Program-made: the position numbers and the translations under genes
Origin: Williamsia sp. DF01-3
Lineage (GTDB): Bacteria; Actinomycetota; Actinomycetes; Mycobacteriales; Mycobacteriaceae
DNA length: 64,000 bases
Assembly (NCBI RefSeq): GCF_023051145.1
Contig: NZ_JALKFS010000005.1
Coordinates: forward strand, 4,171,733 to 4,235,732
Direction of reading: 5' to 3'
In this document: positions 31,592 to 40,741 of the stretch, in pieces
Layout of the letters: every line of letters begins with the position of its first letter
Numbering within the stretch: position 1 is the stretch's first letter
Notes under the pieces: model-generated
The model's input: the letters and a program-made list of their open reading frames with translations, nothing else
Databases searched by the model: none
What the model was told of the DNA's origin: nothing

Positions 31592-32197
31592 TTACTTCGA
31601 GTAGAACTCGACGATGAGCTGCTCGGTGAGCGGCACGTCGATCTGCGCACGCTCAGGCTCCGAGTGCACCAGGATGCGCAGCGTGTCAGGGACAACCTGC
31701 AGCCAGCCCGGCGCCTTGCGATCGGCCTGGATTTCCCGGGCGATCTGGAACGGGGTGGTCTGCAGCGACTTCGGGCGGACATCGATGATGTCGAAGCGAG
31801 AGACGCGGTAGCTGGGCACATCGACCTTCACACCGTTGACGGTGAAGTGGCCGTGGCTGACCATCTGACGCGACTGGCGACGCGTGCGGGCCAGGCCTGC
31901 GCGGTACACCACGTTGTCGAGACGGGTCTCCAGCATCTTCAGCAACTCGTCACCGGTCTTGCCGTTGCGACGGTTGGCCTCTTCGTAGTAGCGACGGAAC
32001 TGCTTCTCCATCACTCCATAGGTGAAGCGGGCCTTCTGCTTCTCCTGGAGCTGCAGCAGGTATTCGCTCTCCTTGATCCGCGCGCGGCCGTGCTGGCCGG
32101 GCGGGTAAGGGCGACGTTCGAACGCCTGGTCTCCGCCGACGAGGTCGACGCGGAGGCGACGGGATTTACGGGTGACGGGTCCGGTATAACGAGCCAT
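31592..32197 (-). CDS. rpsD: 30S ribosomal protein S4
   Basis: A 201-residue S4 (MARYTGPVTRKSRRLRVDLVGGDQAFERRPYPPGQHG, S4 RNA-binding domain at about 90-150 with RLDNVVYRAGLARTRRQSRQMVSHGHFTVNG). It is a primary 16S rRNA binder. It lacks the N-terminal zinc cysteines, so it is the C-minus form. It lies 125 bases upstream of rpoA in the same operon. Confidence 0.98.
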   Translation of the reverse strand: MARYTGPVTRKSRRLRVDLVGGDQAFERRPYPPGQHGRARIKESEYLLQLQEKQKARFTYGVMEKQFRRYYEEANRRNGKTGDELLKMLETRLDNVVYRAGLARTRRQSRQMVSHGHFTVNGVKVDVPSYRVSRFDIIDVRPKSLQTTPFQIAREIQADRKAPGWLQVVPDTLRILVHSEPERAQIDVPLTEQLIVEFYSK

Positions 32198-32218
32198 TTT
32201 CTAGTTCTCTCTTTCCCG

Positions 32219-32626
32219 TTAGACCCGGCGCCGCTTGGGCGGGCGGCAACCGTTGTGCGGCTGCGGGGTGACATCGGAAATCGTGCCGACCTCGAGGCCG
32301 GCGGCCTGCAGTGAGCGGATCGCGGTCTCACGACCGGAGCCCGGTCCCTTGACGAACACGTCGACCTTCTTGACGCCGTGCTCCTGCGCCTTGCGGGCAG
32401 CGTTCTCGGCAGCGAGCTGCGCGGCGAACGGGGTGCTCTTACGTGAGCCCTTGAAGCCGACGTGGCCCGAGGATGCCCATGCGATGACGTTCCCGGCGGG
32501 GTCGGTGATCGAGACGATGGTGTTGTTGAACGTGCTCTTGATGTGCGCGCTGCCGTGCGGGACGTTCTTCTTCTCGCGACGGCGAGTGCCCTTCTTCGGG
32601 CCAGCGCTACGTGACTTAGGAGGCAT
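32219..32626 (-). CDS. rpsK: 30S ribosomal protein S11
   Basis: A 135-residue S11 ([39 protein letters not shown], ending [12 protein letters not shown]), a platform protein of the 30S subunit. It is 3 bases downstream of rpsM. Confidence 0.98.
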   Translation of the reverse strand: MPPKSRSAGPKKGTRRREKKNVPHGSAHIKSTFNNTIVSITDPAGNVIAWASSGHVGFKGSRKSTPFAAQLAAENAARKAQEHGVKKVDVFVKGPGSGRETAIRSLQAAGLEVGTISDVTPQPHNGCRPPKRRRV

Positions 32627-32629
32627 GGA

Positions 32630-32998
32630 TTACTTCTTCTTCCCGGCGATGGTCTTCTTCGGGCCCTTGCGGGTCCGAGCGTTGGTCTTGGTGCGCTGTC
32701 CGCGGACGGGCAGGCCACGACGGTGGCGCAGGCCCTGGTAGCAACCGATTTCGATCTTGCGACGGATATCGGCCTGGACCTCGCGGCGCAGGTCACCTTC
32801 GACCTTGACCGAGGCTTCGAGGTACTCACGAAGCTTCAAGACGTCTTCGTCGGTGAGGTCCTTGGCGCGCAGATCCGGGCTGAGCCCGGTGGCGTCGAGG
32901 ATTTCCTTGGAGGTGGTGCGGCCAACTCCGTAGATGTAGGTCAGTGCGATCTCCAGGCGCTTCTCGCGCGGAAGATCAACACCAGCAACACGTGCCAT
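32630..32998 (-). CDS. rpsM: 30S ribosomal protein S13
   Basis: A 122-residue S13 ([34 protein letters not shown], basic C-terminus [24 protein letters not shown]). It contacts the P-site tRNA and 16S rRNA head. A structured 180-base leader separates it from rpmJ. Confidence 0.98.
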   Translation of the reverse strand: MARVAGVDLPREKRLEIALTYIYGVGRTTSKEILDATGLSPDLRAKDLTDEDVLKLREYLEASVKVEGDLRREVQADIRRKIEIGCYQGLRHRRGLPVRGQRTKTNARTRKGPKKTIAGKKK

Positions 32999-33042
32999 GT
33001 GGCGTTTCCTTTGGTTCTCGGAGGTCTGCTCCCAGTCCGTCC

Positions 33043-33083
33043 CCTACTCTGCGAGGGGCCCCGGCCTCCGTGCCGGGGGTAGG
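33043..33083 (-). other. Hairpin in the rpmJ-rpsM gap
   Basis: CCCCGGC (33059-33065) and GCCGGGG (33072-33078) form a 7-bp stem, enclosed by CCTAC (33043-33047) and GTAGG (33079-33083). It lies about 45 bases before the rpsM start on the transcribed strand. It could be an attenuator, a processing site or a protein-binding leader. Confidence 0.4.
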
Positions 33084-33178
33084 CGGTCATCCGTTTATGG
33101 CCGCTGGTGCTGGAAGGTCTTCTGTCGTGCCTGTATTGAGTTGTGTCGCTCTCACAAGCGATCTCCTACAAGTGCTGA

Positions 33179-33292
33179 TCAGCCCTGGCGCTGCTTGTGG
33201 CGCAGGTTTTCGCAGATCACCATGACTCGGCCGTTACGCCGGATCACTTTGCACTTTTCGCAGATCGGCTTGACGCTCGGCTGAACCTTCAC
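33179..33292 (-). CDS. rpmJ: 50S ribosomal protein L36
   Basis: A 37-residue L36, too short for routine ORF listing. It reads [16 protein letters not shown] and ends RHKQRQG, with the zinc ligands C-x-x-C (residues 11 and 14), Cys 27 and His 33. The start is a GTG at 33292. It lies between infA and rpsM, its standard place. Confidence 0.96.
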   Translation of the reverse strand: MKVQPSVKPICEKCKVIRRNGRVMVICENLRHKQRQG

Positions 33293-33317
33293 GTCAGTGA
33301 TCTCCTTCAAAGCCTGC

Positions 33318-33407
33318 GGCGTGGCCCTGGGGCCACGCCTGTCGTTGGTGTTCACACCCGGCGGTACCGGGCATGTTGCACTGGCCCTCTCGCCCGCATC
33401 AGCGGGC
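33318..33407 (-). other. Two hairpins between infA and rpmJ
   Basis: GGCGTGGCC (33318-33326) pairs with GGCCACGCC (33331-33339) over a 4-base loop, and GCCCGC (33392-33397) pairs with GCGGGC (33402-33407). Both fall in the 130-base gap between infA and rpmJ and could set relative expression of infA and the downstream ribosomal genes. Confidence 0.45.
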
Positions 33408-33422
33408 CGAGGTACCGGTCGA

Positions 33423-33641
33423 TTACTTGTAGCGGTAAACGATGCGGCCGCGGGTCAGGTCATAAGGCGAGAGCTCCACGACCACGCGGTCCTCGGGCAG
33501 GATGCGGATGTAGTGCTGCCGCATCTTGCCGCTGATATGGGCAAGCACCTTGTGGCCGTTCTCCAGCTCAATGCGGAACATCGCATTGGGCAAGGGTTCG
33601 ACAACACGGCCCTCGACCTCGATCGCGCCTTCTTTGGCCAT
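33423..33641 (-). CDS. infA: Translation initiation factor IF-1
   Basis: A 72-residue S1-fold protein ([41 protein letters not shown], ending GRIVYRYK). It binds the A site of the 30S subunit during initiation. The ATG at 33641 gives the family's normal length; a start 9 bases upstream adds MEA. It is the first gene of the infA-rpmJ-rpsM-rpsK-rpsD-rpoA-rplQ-truA run. Confidence 0.97.
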   Translation of the reverse strand: MAKEGAIEVEGRVVEPLPNAMFRIELENGHKVLAHISGKMRQHYIRILPEDRVVVELSPYDLTRGRIVYRYK

Positions 33642-33656
33642 AGCCTCCACGATTCT

Positions 33657-33688
33657 GGTGTGTTGACCACACCTGAACAGTTCTGTTC
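33657..33688 (-). other. Two short inverted repeats in the infA leader
   Basis: GGTGTG/CACACC (33657-33673) and GAACAG/CTGTTC (33675-33688) lie side by side 16-47 bases upstream of the infA start. They could be leader hairpins or a regulator site. No family was recognised. Confidence 0.35.
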
Positions 33689-34000
33689 GGTTACCTTCTT
33701 GGCACGCACTTGTCCCGGGCTTTCGAGTCTCAGTTGGCAGGCGACTCGAACGAGCTCTGCGGATCTGGGCACAAAAACAACCCGGCGCGCGGGCGCACCG
33801 TTGATCTACATTACGCGTTCGCGCAGCTCAGGACAAATACGCCCAGTTCGGGCCGCTCAGATCCCCGCCGACCGGGCGTTTTCGGCACCTCGTCGCGTCG
33901 CCTTTTACCCAAGAGAGCAGTGGCCCGGATTCCGAAGGCGCACGAAGTCACCTCTTGACGGCCACCGTCCATCAGTTTACGGTGACTCCAATCACATCGA
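33689..34000. promoter_or_regulatory. Divergent region between infA and the rhamnose cluster
   Basis: No gene was seen here. On the plus strand a -35-like TTGACG (33954-33959) is followed after 17 bases by TTACGG (33977-33982), a plausible promoter for rhaM placed just upstream of the operator at 34001. The infA promoter should lie in the left part, but no clear hexamers were identified. Confidence 0.4.
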
Positions 34001-34016
34001 TTTGAAACGTTTCAAA
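34001..34016 (+). promoter_or_regulatory. LacI-type operator upstream of rhaM
   Basis: TTTGAAACGTTTCAAA is a perfect 16-base palindrome with the central CG typical of LacI-family operators. It lies 66 bases upstream of the rhaM start and just downstream of a promoter-like sequence, where a bound repressor would block transcription. Its 14-base core recurs at 35986. The likely ligand is the LacI protein coded at 42083. Confidence 0.82.
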
Positions 34017-34081
34017 GACGTTCATCCCCGTCTCATCCTGCGGCTCTCCGACCGGATGCCCGATCAGCTCAAGGACCAACG

Positions 34082-34465
34082 ATGGCTCCCATCCCGACCA
34101 CTCATCTCACGGACTCCCGGGCAGGAGATGGACCACCGGCACGCCGGCGAGTGTGTTTCACCATGAACCTGCGACCGGAGCGCGTGGACGACTACCTCGC
34201 GGCGCACGAGCACGTCTGGCCCGAGATGCTCGACGCCCTGCGCACCGCCGGCTGGCACAACTACTCACTTTTCCTGCGACGCGACGACGGACTGGTCGTC
34301 GGCTACCTCGAGACCGACGACTTCGACCGTGCAATGGCCGAGATGGACGCGACTGATGTCAACGCCCGCTGGCAGTCCTCGATGGCCGAGTACTTCACCG
34401 ACCCCGCCGGCCGCGGACCCGATCAGACGCTCGAACGACTCACCGACTACTTCCACCTCGACTGA
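34082..34465 (+). CDS. rhaM: L-rhamnose mutarotase
   Basis: A 127-residue mutarotase that interconverts alpha and beta L-rhamnose before isomerisation. It has the dimeric ferredoxin-like fold motifs RVCFTMNLRPERVDDYLAAHEHVWPEML, with the conserved His and Trp residues (AHEHVWPE, about 41-48), and NYSLFLRRDDGLVVGYLE. AAGGAC lies 5 bases before ATG 34082; this start gives about 20 extra N-terminal residues over a usual RhaM. First gene of the rhamnose cluster, directly behind the operator. Confidence 0.92.
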   Translation: MAPIPTTHLTDSRAGDGPPARRRVCFTMNLRPERVDDYLAAHEHVWPEMLDALRTAGWHNYSLFLRRDDGLVVGYLETDDFDRAMAEMDATDVNARWQSSMAEYFTDPAGRGPDQTLERLTDYFHLD

Positions 34466-34567
34466 GGGGAGATCCCTGCCCAACCCGCCGCGGCAGCGCC
34501 TCATGGCCGTCCGCCAGATCGCATCAACCAATTACCCTGCACAAGACTCACCCCACGAGGAGTACCC

Positions 34568-35958
34568 ATGAAACTGGGGGCCAAGAAGACCACGGGATGG
34601 AAAGCAACCATCTCCGTGGCCATGTCCAACTACATCGAGGCCGGCTCGATCATCGCGATCGCCACGAGTCTCGGATTCTGGCAAGACGAGTTCGGGATCA
34701 GCAACTTCGCGGTCGGCCTTCTCGCCGCGCTGAGCGCCAACGCCTTTGGTGCGGCCGTCGGCGCAGCAATCGGCGGGCCACTGTGTGACCGGTACGGCCG
34801 CAAGGCGATCTACACCTACGACCTGCTGCTGTACATGGTCGGTGTGCTCATCGCCGCGTTCGCGATGAACTTCACCATGCTGCTCCTGGCGTTCGTCGTG
34901 ACCGGCCTGGCGGTCGGTGCTGGAGTCCCGGCATCGTGGACGTACATCGCCGAACAGGCACCCTCGGGGGCGCGGGCCCGCCATGTGGGAACAGCACAGT
35001 TGGCGTGGTCCGTCGGGCCACTGATCGGCTTCGCCCTGGCCGCCGCACTGGCGCCGCTGGAGTTGCTCGGTTCGCGGTTGATCTTCCTGCATCTGTTTGT
35101 GGTCGCGGCCATCGTCTGGTGGATCCGGCAAGGCCTCGTCGAATCGAAGATCTGGACCGAAGAGGGCCATGACACCGCCACAGACCAGGCACAGCGCGTC
35201 AGCGGTGGCAACGGTCTGCGCGGACTGTTCTCGCGCAAGAAGAACATCACCGCACTGCTCGTCCTGATCGGCATCTACGGGTTCTGGAACACCGTGGCGG
35301 GCCAGGCAGGCATCTTCATGCCCCGGGTGTACGAGACCGCGGGCCTCGACAGCGAGGTGCAGCAGAACCTGCTGCAGGTTCTGGTGTGGGGAATGACCGT
35401 TCTGGCAACCTATTTCGGGTTCATGCGTTACGGCGACCGCGTCTCGCAACGCACGCTGTATGTGGCGGCGCCGTCCCCGGCATCATCGGATGGGGCGTGT
35501 TGGTGTTGTTCACCGACGGCGGTCTGCCCACGTTGCTCATCTTCGCGATCTGCTGGGGCATCTCGAGCGGTATCGGCGCGCAGGCCTTCTACAGCCTCTG
35601 GGCCAGCGAGTTGTTCGCCACCCCGTACCGCGCGAGTGCACAAGGCTTCATGTTCTTCGTGGTCCGCACGGCGACCGGGGCACTGAGTTACTTCTTCCCC
35701 ACCCTGCTCGCTGCCGTCGGACTGGCCTGGGTCGGCCTGTTGCTCGTGACCCTGCTGACCGTCGCCCTCATCATCGGTGCGATCGCCGCCCCGAACACCC
35801 GCGGCAAGACACTGCAGCAGATCGAGGTCGAGCGTTACGGCGAACCCCTCAGCCCGGAACTGGCGACCGCATCGAACGTGGTTGCGGATCATCCCGTCCC
35901 GTCCGAGAACGTTGACCGACCGGCGCCCGCCTCGGTACCCACGGGTGGGGGTCTGTAG
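34568..35958 (+). CDS. MFS transporter, probable L-rhamnose importer (single-base frameshift)
   Basis: A 12-helix major facilitator protein. The loop 2-3 motif reads GGPLCDRYGRKAIYT, near residue 78. The first frame is normal to SQRTLYV; the rest (GGAVPGIIGWGVLVLFTDGG and on to a polar tail) is in the next frame. One base, most simply a G in the GTGGCGGC stretch (35462-35469), is missing. With it restored the protein has 463 residues. The gene lies between rhaM and rhaI and behind the first operator, so rhamnose uptake is the inferred role. As written the protein would lose its last four or so helices. Confidence 0.88.
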
Positions 35959-35985
35959 CAATGGCATCACCTTCACATGCCAGTA

Positions 35986-35999
35986 TTGAAACGTTTCAA
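35986..35999 (+). promoter_or_regulatory. LacI-type operator upstream of rhaI
   Basis: TTGAAACGTTTCAA, a perfect 14-base palindrome identical to the core of the site at 34001. It lies between the MFS stop (35958) and the rhaI start (36030), so the catabolic genes have their own regulated promoter besides the one at rhaM. Confidence 0.82.
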
Positions 36000-36029
36000 C
36001 CACCCGACGATCGCAAGGACTCCACACCG

Positions 36030-37196
36030 ATGACAGCTGTGAACGCACCCGGGTCCCTCCTGGAGAACCTCGCAATCGAGTTGCCGTCCTGGGCATTCGG
36101 GAACTCCGGGACCCGCTTCAAGGTCTTCGGTACGCCGGGCACGCCTCGCACCGTCGAGGAGAAGATCGCCGACGCCGCCGTCGTCAACCGCCTCACCGGG
36201 TTGGCACCCTCGGTTGCGCTGCACATCCCCTGGGACATGACCGACGACTTCTCGGCGTTGGGACGGTACGCCGCCGACCACGGCGTGCGGCTCGGCACCA
36301 TCAACTCCAACACCTTCCAGGACGACGACTACAAGTTCGGCAGCCTCACCCACATCGACAAGACCGTGCGCCAGAAGGCAATCGACCACCATCTGCGATG
36401 CATCGAGGTGATGAATGAGACCGGGTCGCGGGACCTCAAGATCTGGCTCGCCGACGGCACCAACTACCCCGGGCAGGGCGACATCCGGGCCCGGCAGGAT
36501 CGCCTCGCCGAATCGCTGGCAACCATCTACCAGCACATCGGTGAGAGTCAGCGACTCGTGCTCGAATACAAGTTCTTCGAGCCGGCGATGTACATGACCG
36601 ACGTGCCGGACTGGGGTACGTCGTACACGCAGGTCAGTGCTCTCGGCGAGCGAGCGATGGTCTGCCTCGACACCGGGCATCACGCACCCGGCACCAACAT
36701 CGAGTTCATCGTGGCCCAGTTGCTGCGCCTGGGAAAGCTCGGGTCGTTCGATTTCAACTCGCGTTTCTACGCAGACGACGACCTGATCGTCGGGGCTGCT
36801 GACCCGTTCCAGTTGTTCCGCATCATGTGCGAGGTGATCCGCGGCGGCGGTCTCGACGCCGACTCCCCGGTGGCCCTCATGCTCGACCAATGCCACAACG
36901 TCGAAGAGAAGATCCCCGGGCAGATCCGCTCCGTGCTCAACGTGCAGGAGATGACAGCAAGAGCTCTGCTCGTCGACACCGACGCAATGGCCGCCGCACA
37001 AGAAGCGGGAGATGTGTTGGGTGCCAACGGAATCGTGATGGATGCGTTCTACACGGACGTGAGGCCGATGCTGGCCCAGTGGCGCACCGAACGTGGACTG
37101 CCCGCCGATCCGATGGCCGCGTTCGCGGCGTCGGGATACCGAGAACAGATGGCGACCGAGCGGGCCTCGGGCACCCAGTCGTCCTGGAACGCATGA
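36030..37196 (+). CDS. rhaI: L-rhamnose isomerase
   Basis: A 388-residue TIM-barrel isomerase (L-rhamnose to L-rhamnulose) of the RhaI type found in actinobacteria and rhizobia. Motifs include LAIELPSWAFGNSGTRFKVF, the metal-site region LVLEYKFFEPAMYMTD, and DTGHHAPGTNIEF. ATG 36030 has AAGGAC 9 bases upstream. A more upstream ATG at 35961 would place the operator inside the coding region and is rejected. The next gene starts 20 bases downstream. Confidence 0.94.
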   Translation: MTAVNAPGSLLENLAIELPSWAFGNSGTRFKVFGTPGTPRTVEEKIADAAVVNRLTGLAPSVALHIPWDMTDDFSALGRYAADHGVRLGTINSNTFQDDDYKFGSLTHIDKTVRQKAIDHHLRCIEVMNETGSRDLKIWLADGTNYPGQGDIRARQDRLAESLATIYQHIGESQRLVLEYKFFEPAMYMTDVPDWGTSYTQVSALGERAMVCLDTGHHAPGTNIEFIVAQLLRLGKLGSFDFNSRFYADDDLIVGAADPFQLFRIMCEVIRGGGLDADSPVALMLDQCHNVEEKIPGQIRSVLNVQEMTARALLVDTDAMAAAQEAGDVLGANGIVMDAFYTDVRPMLAQWRTERGLPADPMAAFAASGYREQMATERASGTQSSWNA

Positions 37197-37216
37197 GCTC
37201 ACCGAAGGGAACTCCA

Positions 37217-39289
37217 ATGACCGACAAAGCAGCCACAACCCAGGCACTCCCGAATACCAACCCCACCGTCAGCGCGCTGATCGAGCGGTCCAACCGACTC
37301 GGTTCCGACCCCAAGAACACCAACTATGCCGGCGGCAACACCTCTGCCAAAGGCACCGACATCGACCCGGTCACCGGCGCCGACGTCGACTTGATGTGGG
37401 TCAAGGGATCCGGCGGAGACCTCGGCACACTGACCGAGAAGGGCCTGGCCGTTCTGCGCCTGGATCGGCTCCGGTCCTTGGTCGACGTGTACCCCGGTGT
37501 CGAGCGCGAAGACGAGATGGTCGCGGCGTTCGACTACACGCTGCACGGGCGCGGTGGCGCAGCGCCGTCGATCGACACCGCCATGCACGGTCTCGTCGAC
37601 GCCGCCCATGTCGACCACCTGCATCCTGACTCCGGGATCGCCATCGCCACCGCTGCGGACGGTGAGGCCATCACCAAGCAGATCTACGGCGACCGGGTGA
37701 TCTGGATCCCGTGGCAGCGACCGGGTTTTCAGCTCGGTCTCGACATCGCCGAACACAAGCGCCGCAATCCGCAGGCCATCGGGACCATCCTCGGTGGACA
37801 CGGCATCACAGCGTGGGGTGAGACGTCCGAAGAAGCCGAGGCGAACTCACTGGAGATCATCAGGGCGGCCGAAGAGTACATCGCCCGCAACGGGCGACCG
37901 CAGCCTTTCGGCCCGGCGCTGCGTGGGTTCGGGCCGCTGCCCGACGACGAGAGGCGGGCCAAGGCGGCGGCACTGGCGCCGACACTGCGCGGTCTGGTGA
38001 GCACCGACAATCCTCAGGTCGGTCACTTCACGGACACCGATCCCGTCCTCGAATTCCTCTCTGCCGCAGAGCATCCGCAGCTGGCAGCCCTCGGCACCTC
38101 CTGCCCCGATCACTTCCTGCGCACCAAGGTGAAGCCGATGGTGCTCGATCTGCCTGCCGACGCATCCGTGGACGACTGCATCGCCCGACTGAAGGAGCTC
38201 CACGCCGCGTACCGCAAGGACTACACGGCCTACTACGAGCGGCACGCCACCCCCGGCTCCCCCGCCATGCGCGGTGCCGATCCGGCGATCGTGCTGATCC
38301 CCGGGGTCGGGATGTTCAGCTACGGAAAGGACAAACAGACCGCGCGGGTTGCCGCTGAGTTCTACCTCAACGCCATCAACGTGATGCGCGGCGCCGAGGC
38401 CATCTCGCACTACCGCCCCATCGACGAGGCCGAGAAGTTCCGGATCGAATACTGGGCCCTGGAAGAGGCCAAACTGGCCCGGATGCCGAAACCGAAGCCA
38501 CTGGCGACGCGCATCGCGCTTGTCACCGGGGCAGCTTCGGGTATCGGCAAGGCCATCGCGCAGCGCCTGGCCGCCGAGGGTGCCTGCGTGGTGATCGCCG
38601 ATCTCGACGCCGACAAGGCACAGGCAGCCGCCGAGGAGATCGGCTCGCCCGACGTGGCAATCGGCATCCGTGCCGACGTCACCGACGAAGAGCAGGTGCA
38701 AGCAGCGGTCGACGCGTGCGTGCTGGCCTTCGGAGGTATCGACCTGGTGGTGAACAATGCCGGCCTTTCATTGTCGAAGTCGTTGCTGGACACCACTAGT
38801 GCAGACTGGGACCTGCAGCACAACGTGATGGCCCGTGGCTCCTTCCTGGTGTCGAAGGCGGCAGCCAAGGCCCTCATCGAGCAGCAGATGGGCGGCGACA
38901 TCCTCTACATCTCGTCGAAGAACTCGGTGTTCGCCGGCCCGAACAACATCGCCTACTCGGCGACCAAGGCCGACCAGGCACATCAGGTTCGCCTGCTCGC
39001 GGCAGAGCTCGGAGAACACGGCGTGAAGGTGAACGGCATCAACCCCGATGGCGTTGTGCGCGGCTCGGGAATCTTCGCCGGTGGATGGGGCGCCAAACGT
39101 GCTGCGGTGTACGGAGTGCCGGAGGAAGAGCTCGGTGAGTTCTACGCGCAGCGCACCCTGCTCAAACGTGAAGTGCTGCCGGAGAACATCGCCAACGCGG
39201 CGTTTGTCCTGTGCAGCGCGGACATGTCGCACACGACCGGCCTGCACGTGCCGGTCGACGCCGGTGTGGCGGCGGCTTTCCTGCGATGA
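37217..39289 (+). CDS. rhaEW: Bifunctional rhamnulose-1-phosphate aldolase/L-lactaldehyde dehydrogenase
   Basis: A 690-residue fusion. The N-terminal class II aldolase domain (about 1-420) splits L-rhamnulose-1-phosphate into DHAP and L-lactaldehyde; LHPDSGIAIA and GGHGITAWGE carry the zinc-ligand histidines. The C-terminal short-chain dehydrogenase (about 430-690) has VTGAASGIGKAIAQRL and the catalytic YSATK, and is expected to oxidise lactaldehyde to lactate. This domain pair is known as RhaEW/RhaD fusion. The ATG at 37217 is used; a reading 130 codons longer overlaps rhaI and is spurious. The stop overlaps the rhaB start. Confidence 0.95.
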   Translation: MTDKAATTQALPNTNPTVSALIERSNRLGSDPKNTNYAGGNTSAKGTDIDPVTGADVDLMWVKGSGGDLGTLTEKGLAVLRLDRLRSLVDVYPGVEREDEMVAAFDYTLHGRGGAAPSIDTAMHGLVDAAHVDHLHPDSGIAIATAADGEAITKQIYGDRVIWIPWQRPGFQLGLDIAEHKRRNPQAIGTILGGHGITAWGETSEEAEANSLEIIRAAEEYIARNGRPQPFGPALRGFGPLPDDERRAKAAALAPTLRGLVSTDNPQVGHFTDTDPVLEFLSAAEHPQLAALGTSCPDHFLRTKVKPMVLDLPADASVDDCIARLKELHAAYRKDYTAYYERHATPGSPAMRGADPAIVLIPGVGMFSYGKDKQTARVAAEFYLNAINVMRGAEAISHYRPIDEAEKFRIEYWALEEAKLARMPKPKPLATRIALVTGAASGIGKAIAQRLAAEGACVVIADLDADKAQAAAEEIGSPDVAIGIRADVTDEEQVQAAVDACVLAFGGIDLVVNNAGLSLSKSLLDTTSADWDLQHNVMARGSFLVSKAAAKALIEQQMGGDILYISSKNSVFAGPNNIAYSATKADQAHQVRLLAAELGEHGVKVNGINPDGVVRGSGIFAGGWGAKRAAVYGVPEEELGEFYAQRTLLKREVLPENIANAAFVLCSADMSHTTGLHVPVDAGVAAAFLR

Positions 39290-40734
39290 CGAGGTCAGGG
39301 CCGACACGGCAGCTGGTGGCGGTGGATCTCGGCGCCACCAGCGGCCGGGTCATGCTCGCCGAGGTCGGTGGCGGACAGCTACGCATCGAGCAACTCACCC
39401 GCTTCGCAAACGGGCCCCTACCGATCTGGGACGGGACCCGGACGGGCCTGCACTGGGATGTGCCCGGGCTCTTTGCGCACATCCGAGAGGGGCTGGCACT
39501 GGCCGCGAGGCGGGCGCCCGACCTGACGGGTATCGGGATCGACTCGTGGGCGGTGGACTACGGATTGCTCCGCGACGGACGCCTGCTCGGTCTGCCCTAC
39601 CACTACCGCGACGACCGATCGTCCGTCGGCACCGAGATCGTGCACAACGCCGTGTCGCCGGAGATCCTCTACTCGCGCAACGGCCTTCAGTTCCTGCCGT
39701 TCAACACCGTGTACCAGTTGGCCGCGGAGAAGGCGTGCGGCACCCTGGAGTTGGCCGACCACGCACTGCTCATCCCCGACCTCATCGGATACTGGCTGAC
39801 CGGTCAGATGCGCACCGAGCGCACAAACGCCTCGACAACCGGACTGCTCGACATCTACGGGGACTGGGACGACGACCTGATGTCGACACTGGGCTTCCCG
39901 ACAGACCTGTTCGGTCCGCTGATCGAGCCCGGTTGCGAACTCGGGCAGGTGTTGCCGTCGGTCGGTTCGAGTCTGGGTGTGCCAGGGGGTGTGACAGTGA
40001 ACGCGGTCGCATCCCACGACACCGCATCGGCCGTCGCCGCTGTACCGATGAATTCCGACAATGCCGCCTACATCTCCTGCGGCACGTGGGGCCTGGTCGG
40101 TGTGGAACTGGCGCACCGGGTGGTGGATCAGGCCGCCCGCTCGGCGAACTTCACCAATGAGGTCGGTGCCGATGGCCGTATCCGCTTCCTGCGCAACGTC
40201 ATGGGTTTGTGGTTGCTCAGCGAATCGGTACGGCAATGGGAACGCGAGGGCACCGTGATCGACCTCCCCGACCTGATCGACGGGGCCACCTTCGCCCGAC
40301 CTCCGGCCCAGGTCTTCGACACCGACGCCGACGAGTTCCTGACCCCTGGCGACATGCCTTCGCGCATCTCGAGGTGGTACACCCAGCGGGGCCTACCGGC
40401 CCCGAACGGGCATGCCGAGATGGTGCGCGCCATCTTGGAGAGTCTGGCCGCCGCTTTTGCCGAACGCGTGCAACAGGCCGCGCAGCTGTCGGCGACCGAG
40501 GTACGCACCGTGCACATGGTCGGCGGCGGTGCTCAGAACCGCCTCCTGTGCCAGCTGACCGCCGACCGGCTCGGTCTGCCGGTGCTCGCCGGCCCGGTGG
40601 AGGCCACCGCCATCGGCAACGTACTGATCTCAGCCCGCACACAACAACTGATCGGCGCCGATCTCACCGCTGCTCGCGCGATGGTCGCGGCGGCCTTCCC
40701 CCACAGCAGTATGATCCGCGACCAGCGGCTCTGA
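39286..40734 (+). CDS. rhaB: L-rhamnulokinase
   Basis: A 482-residue FGGY-family sugar kinase (ATP plus L-rhamnulose to L-rhamnulose-1-phosphate). The N-terminal phosphate loop is [16 protein letters not shown], the sugar-site region [14 protein letters not shown], and the C-terminal adenosine motif [25 protein letters not shown]. The ATG overlaps the upstream stop (ATGA, 39286-39289), so it is coupled to the aldolase gene. Confidence 0.95.
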   Translation: MTRSGPTRQLVAVDLGATSGRVMLAEVGGGQLRIEQLTRFANGPLPIWDGTRTGLHWDVPGLFAHIREGLALAARRAPDLTGIGIDSWAVDYGLLRDGRLLGLPYHYRDDRSSVGTEIVHNAVSPEILYSRNGLQFLPFNTVYQLAAEKACGTLELADHALLIPDLIGYWLTGQMRTERTNASTTGLLDIYGDWDDDLMSTLGFPTDLFGPLIEPGCELGQVLPSVGSSLGVPGGVTVNAVASHDTASAVAAVPMNSDNAAYISCGTWGLVGVELAHRVVDQAARSANFTNEVGADGRIRFLRNVMGLWLLSESVRQWEREGTVIDLPDLIDGATFARPPAQVFDTDADEFLTPGDMPSRISRWYTQRGLPAPNGHAEMVRAILESLAAAFAERVQQAAQLSATEVRTVHMVGGGAQNRLLCQLTADRLGLPVLAGPVEATAIGNVLISARTQQLIGADLTAARAMVAAAFPHSSMIRDQRL

Positions 40735-40741
40735 GAAAGGC

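Noticed and set aside
34532-35449. Minus-strand 305-codon open frame opposite the MFS gene
   Set aside because: The reading is His/Gln/Arg-rich shadow sequence. The plus strand has clear MFS helices.
34001-36000. Matching palindromes as the ends of a mobile element
   Set aside because: Each site is itself a symmetrical LacI-type operator, there is no transposase between them and no target duplication, and their placement before rhaM and rhaI fits regulation.
36827-39289. 820-residue reading of the rhamnulose-phosphate aldolase gene
   Set aside because: The first 130 codons overlap rhaI in another frame and are Arg-rich; the aldolase start is ATG 37217.
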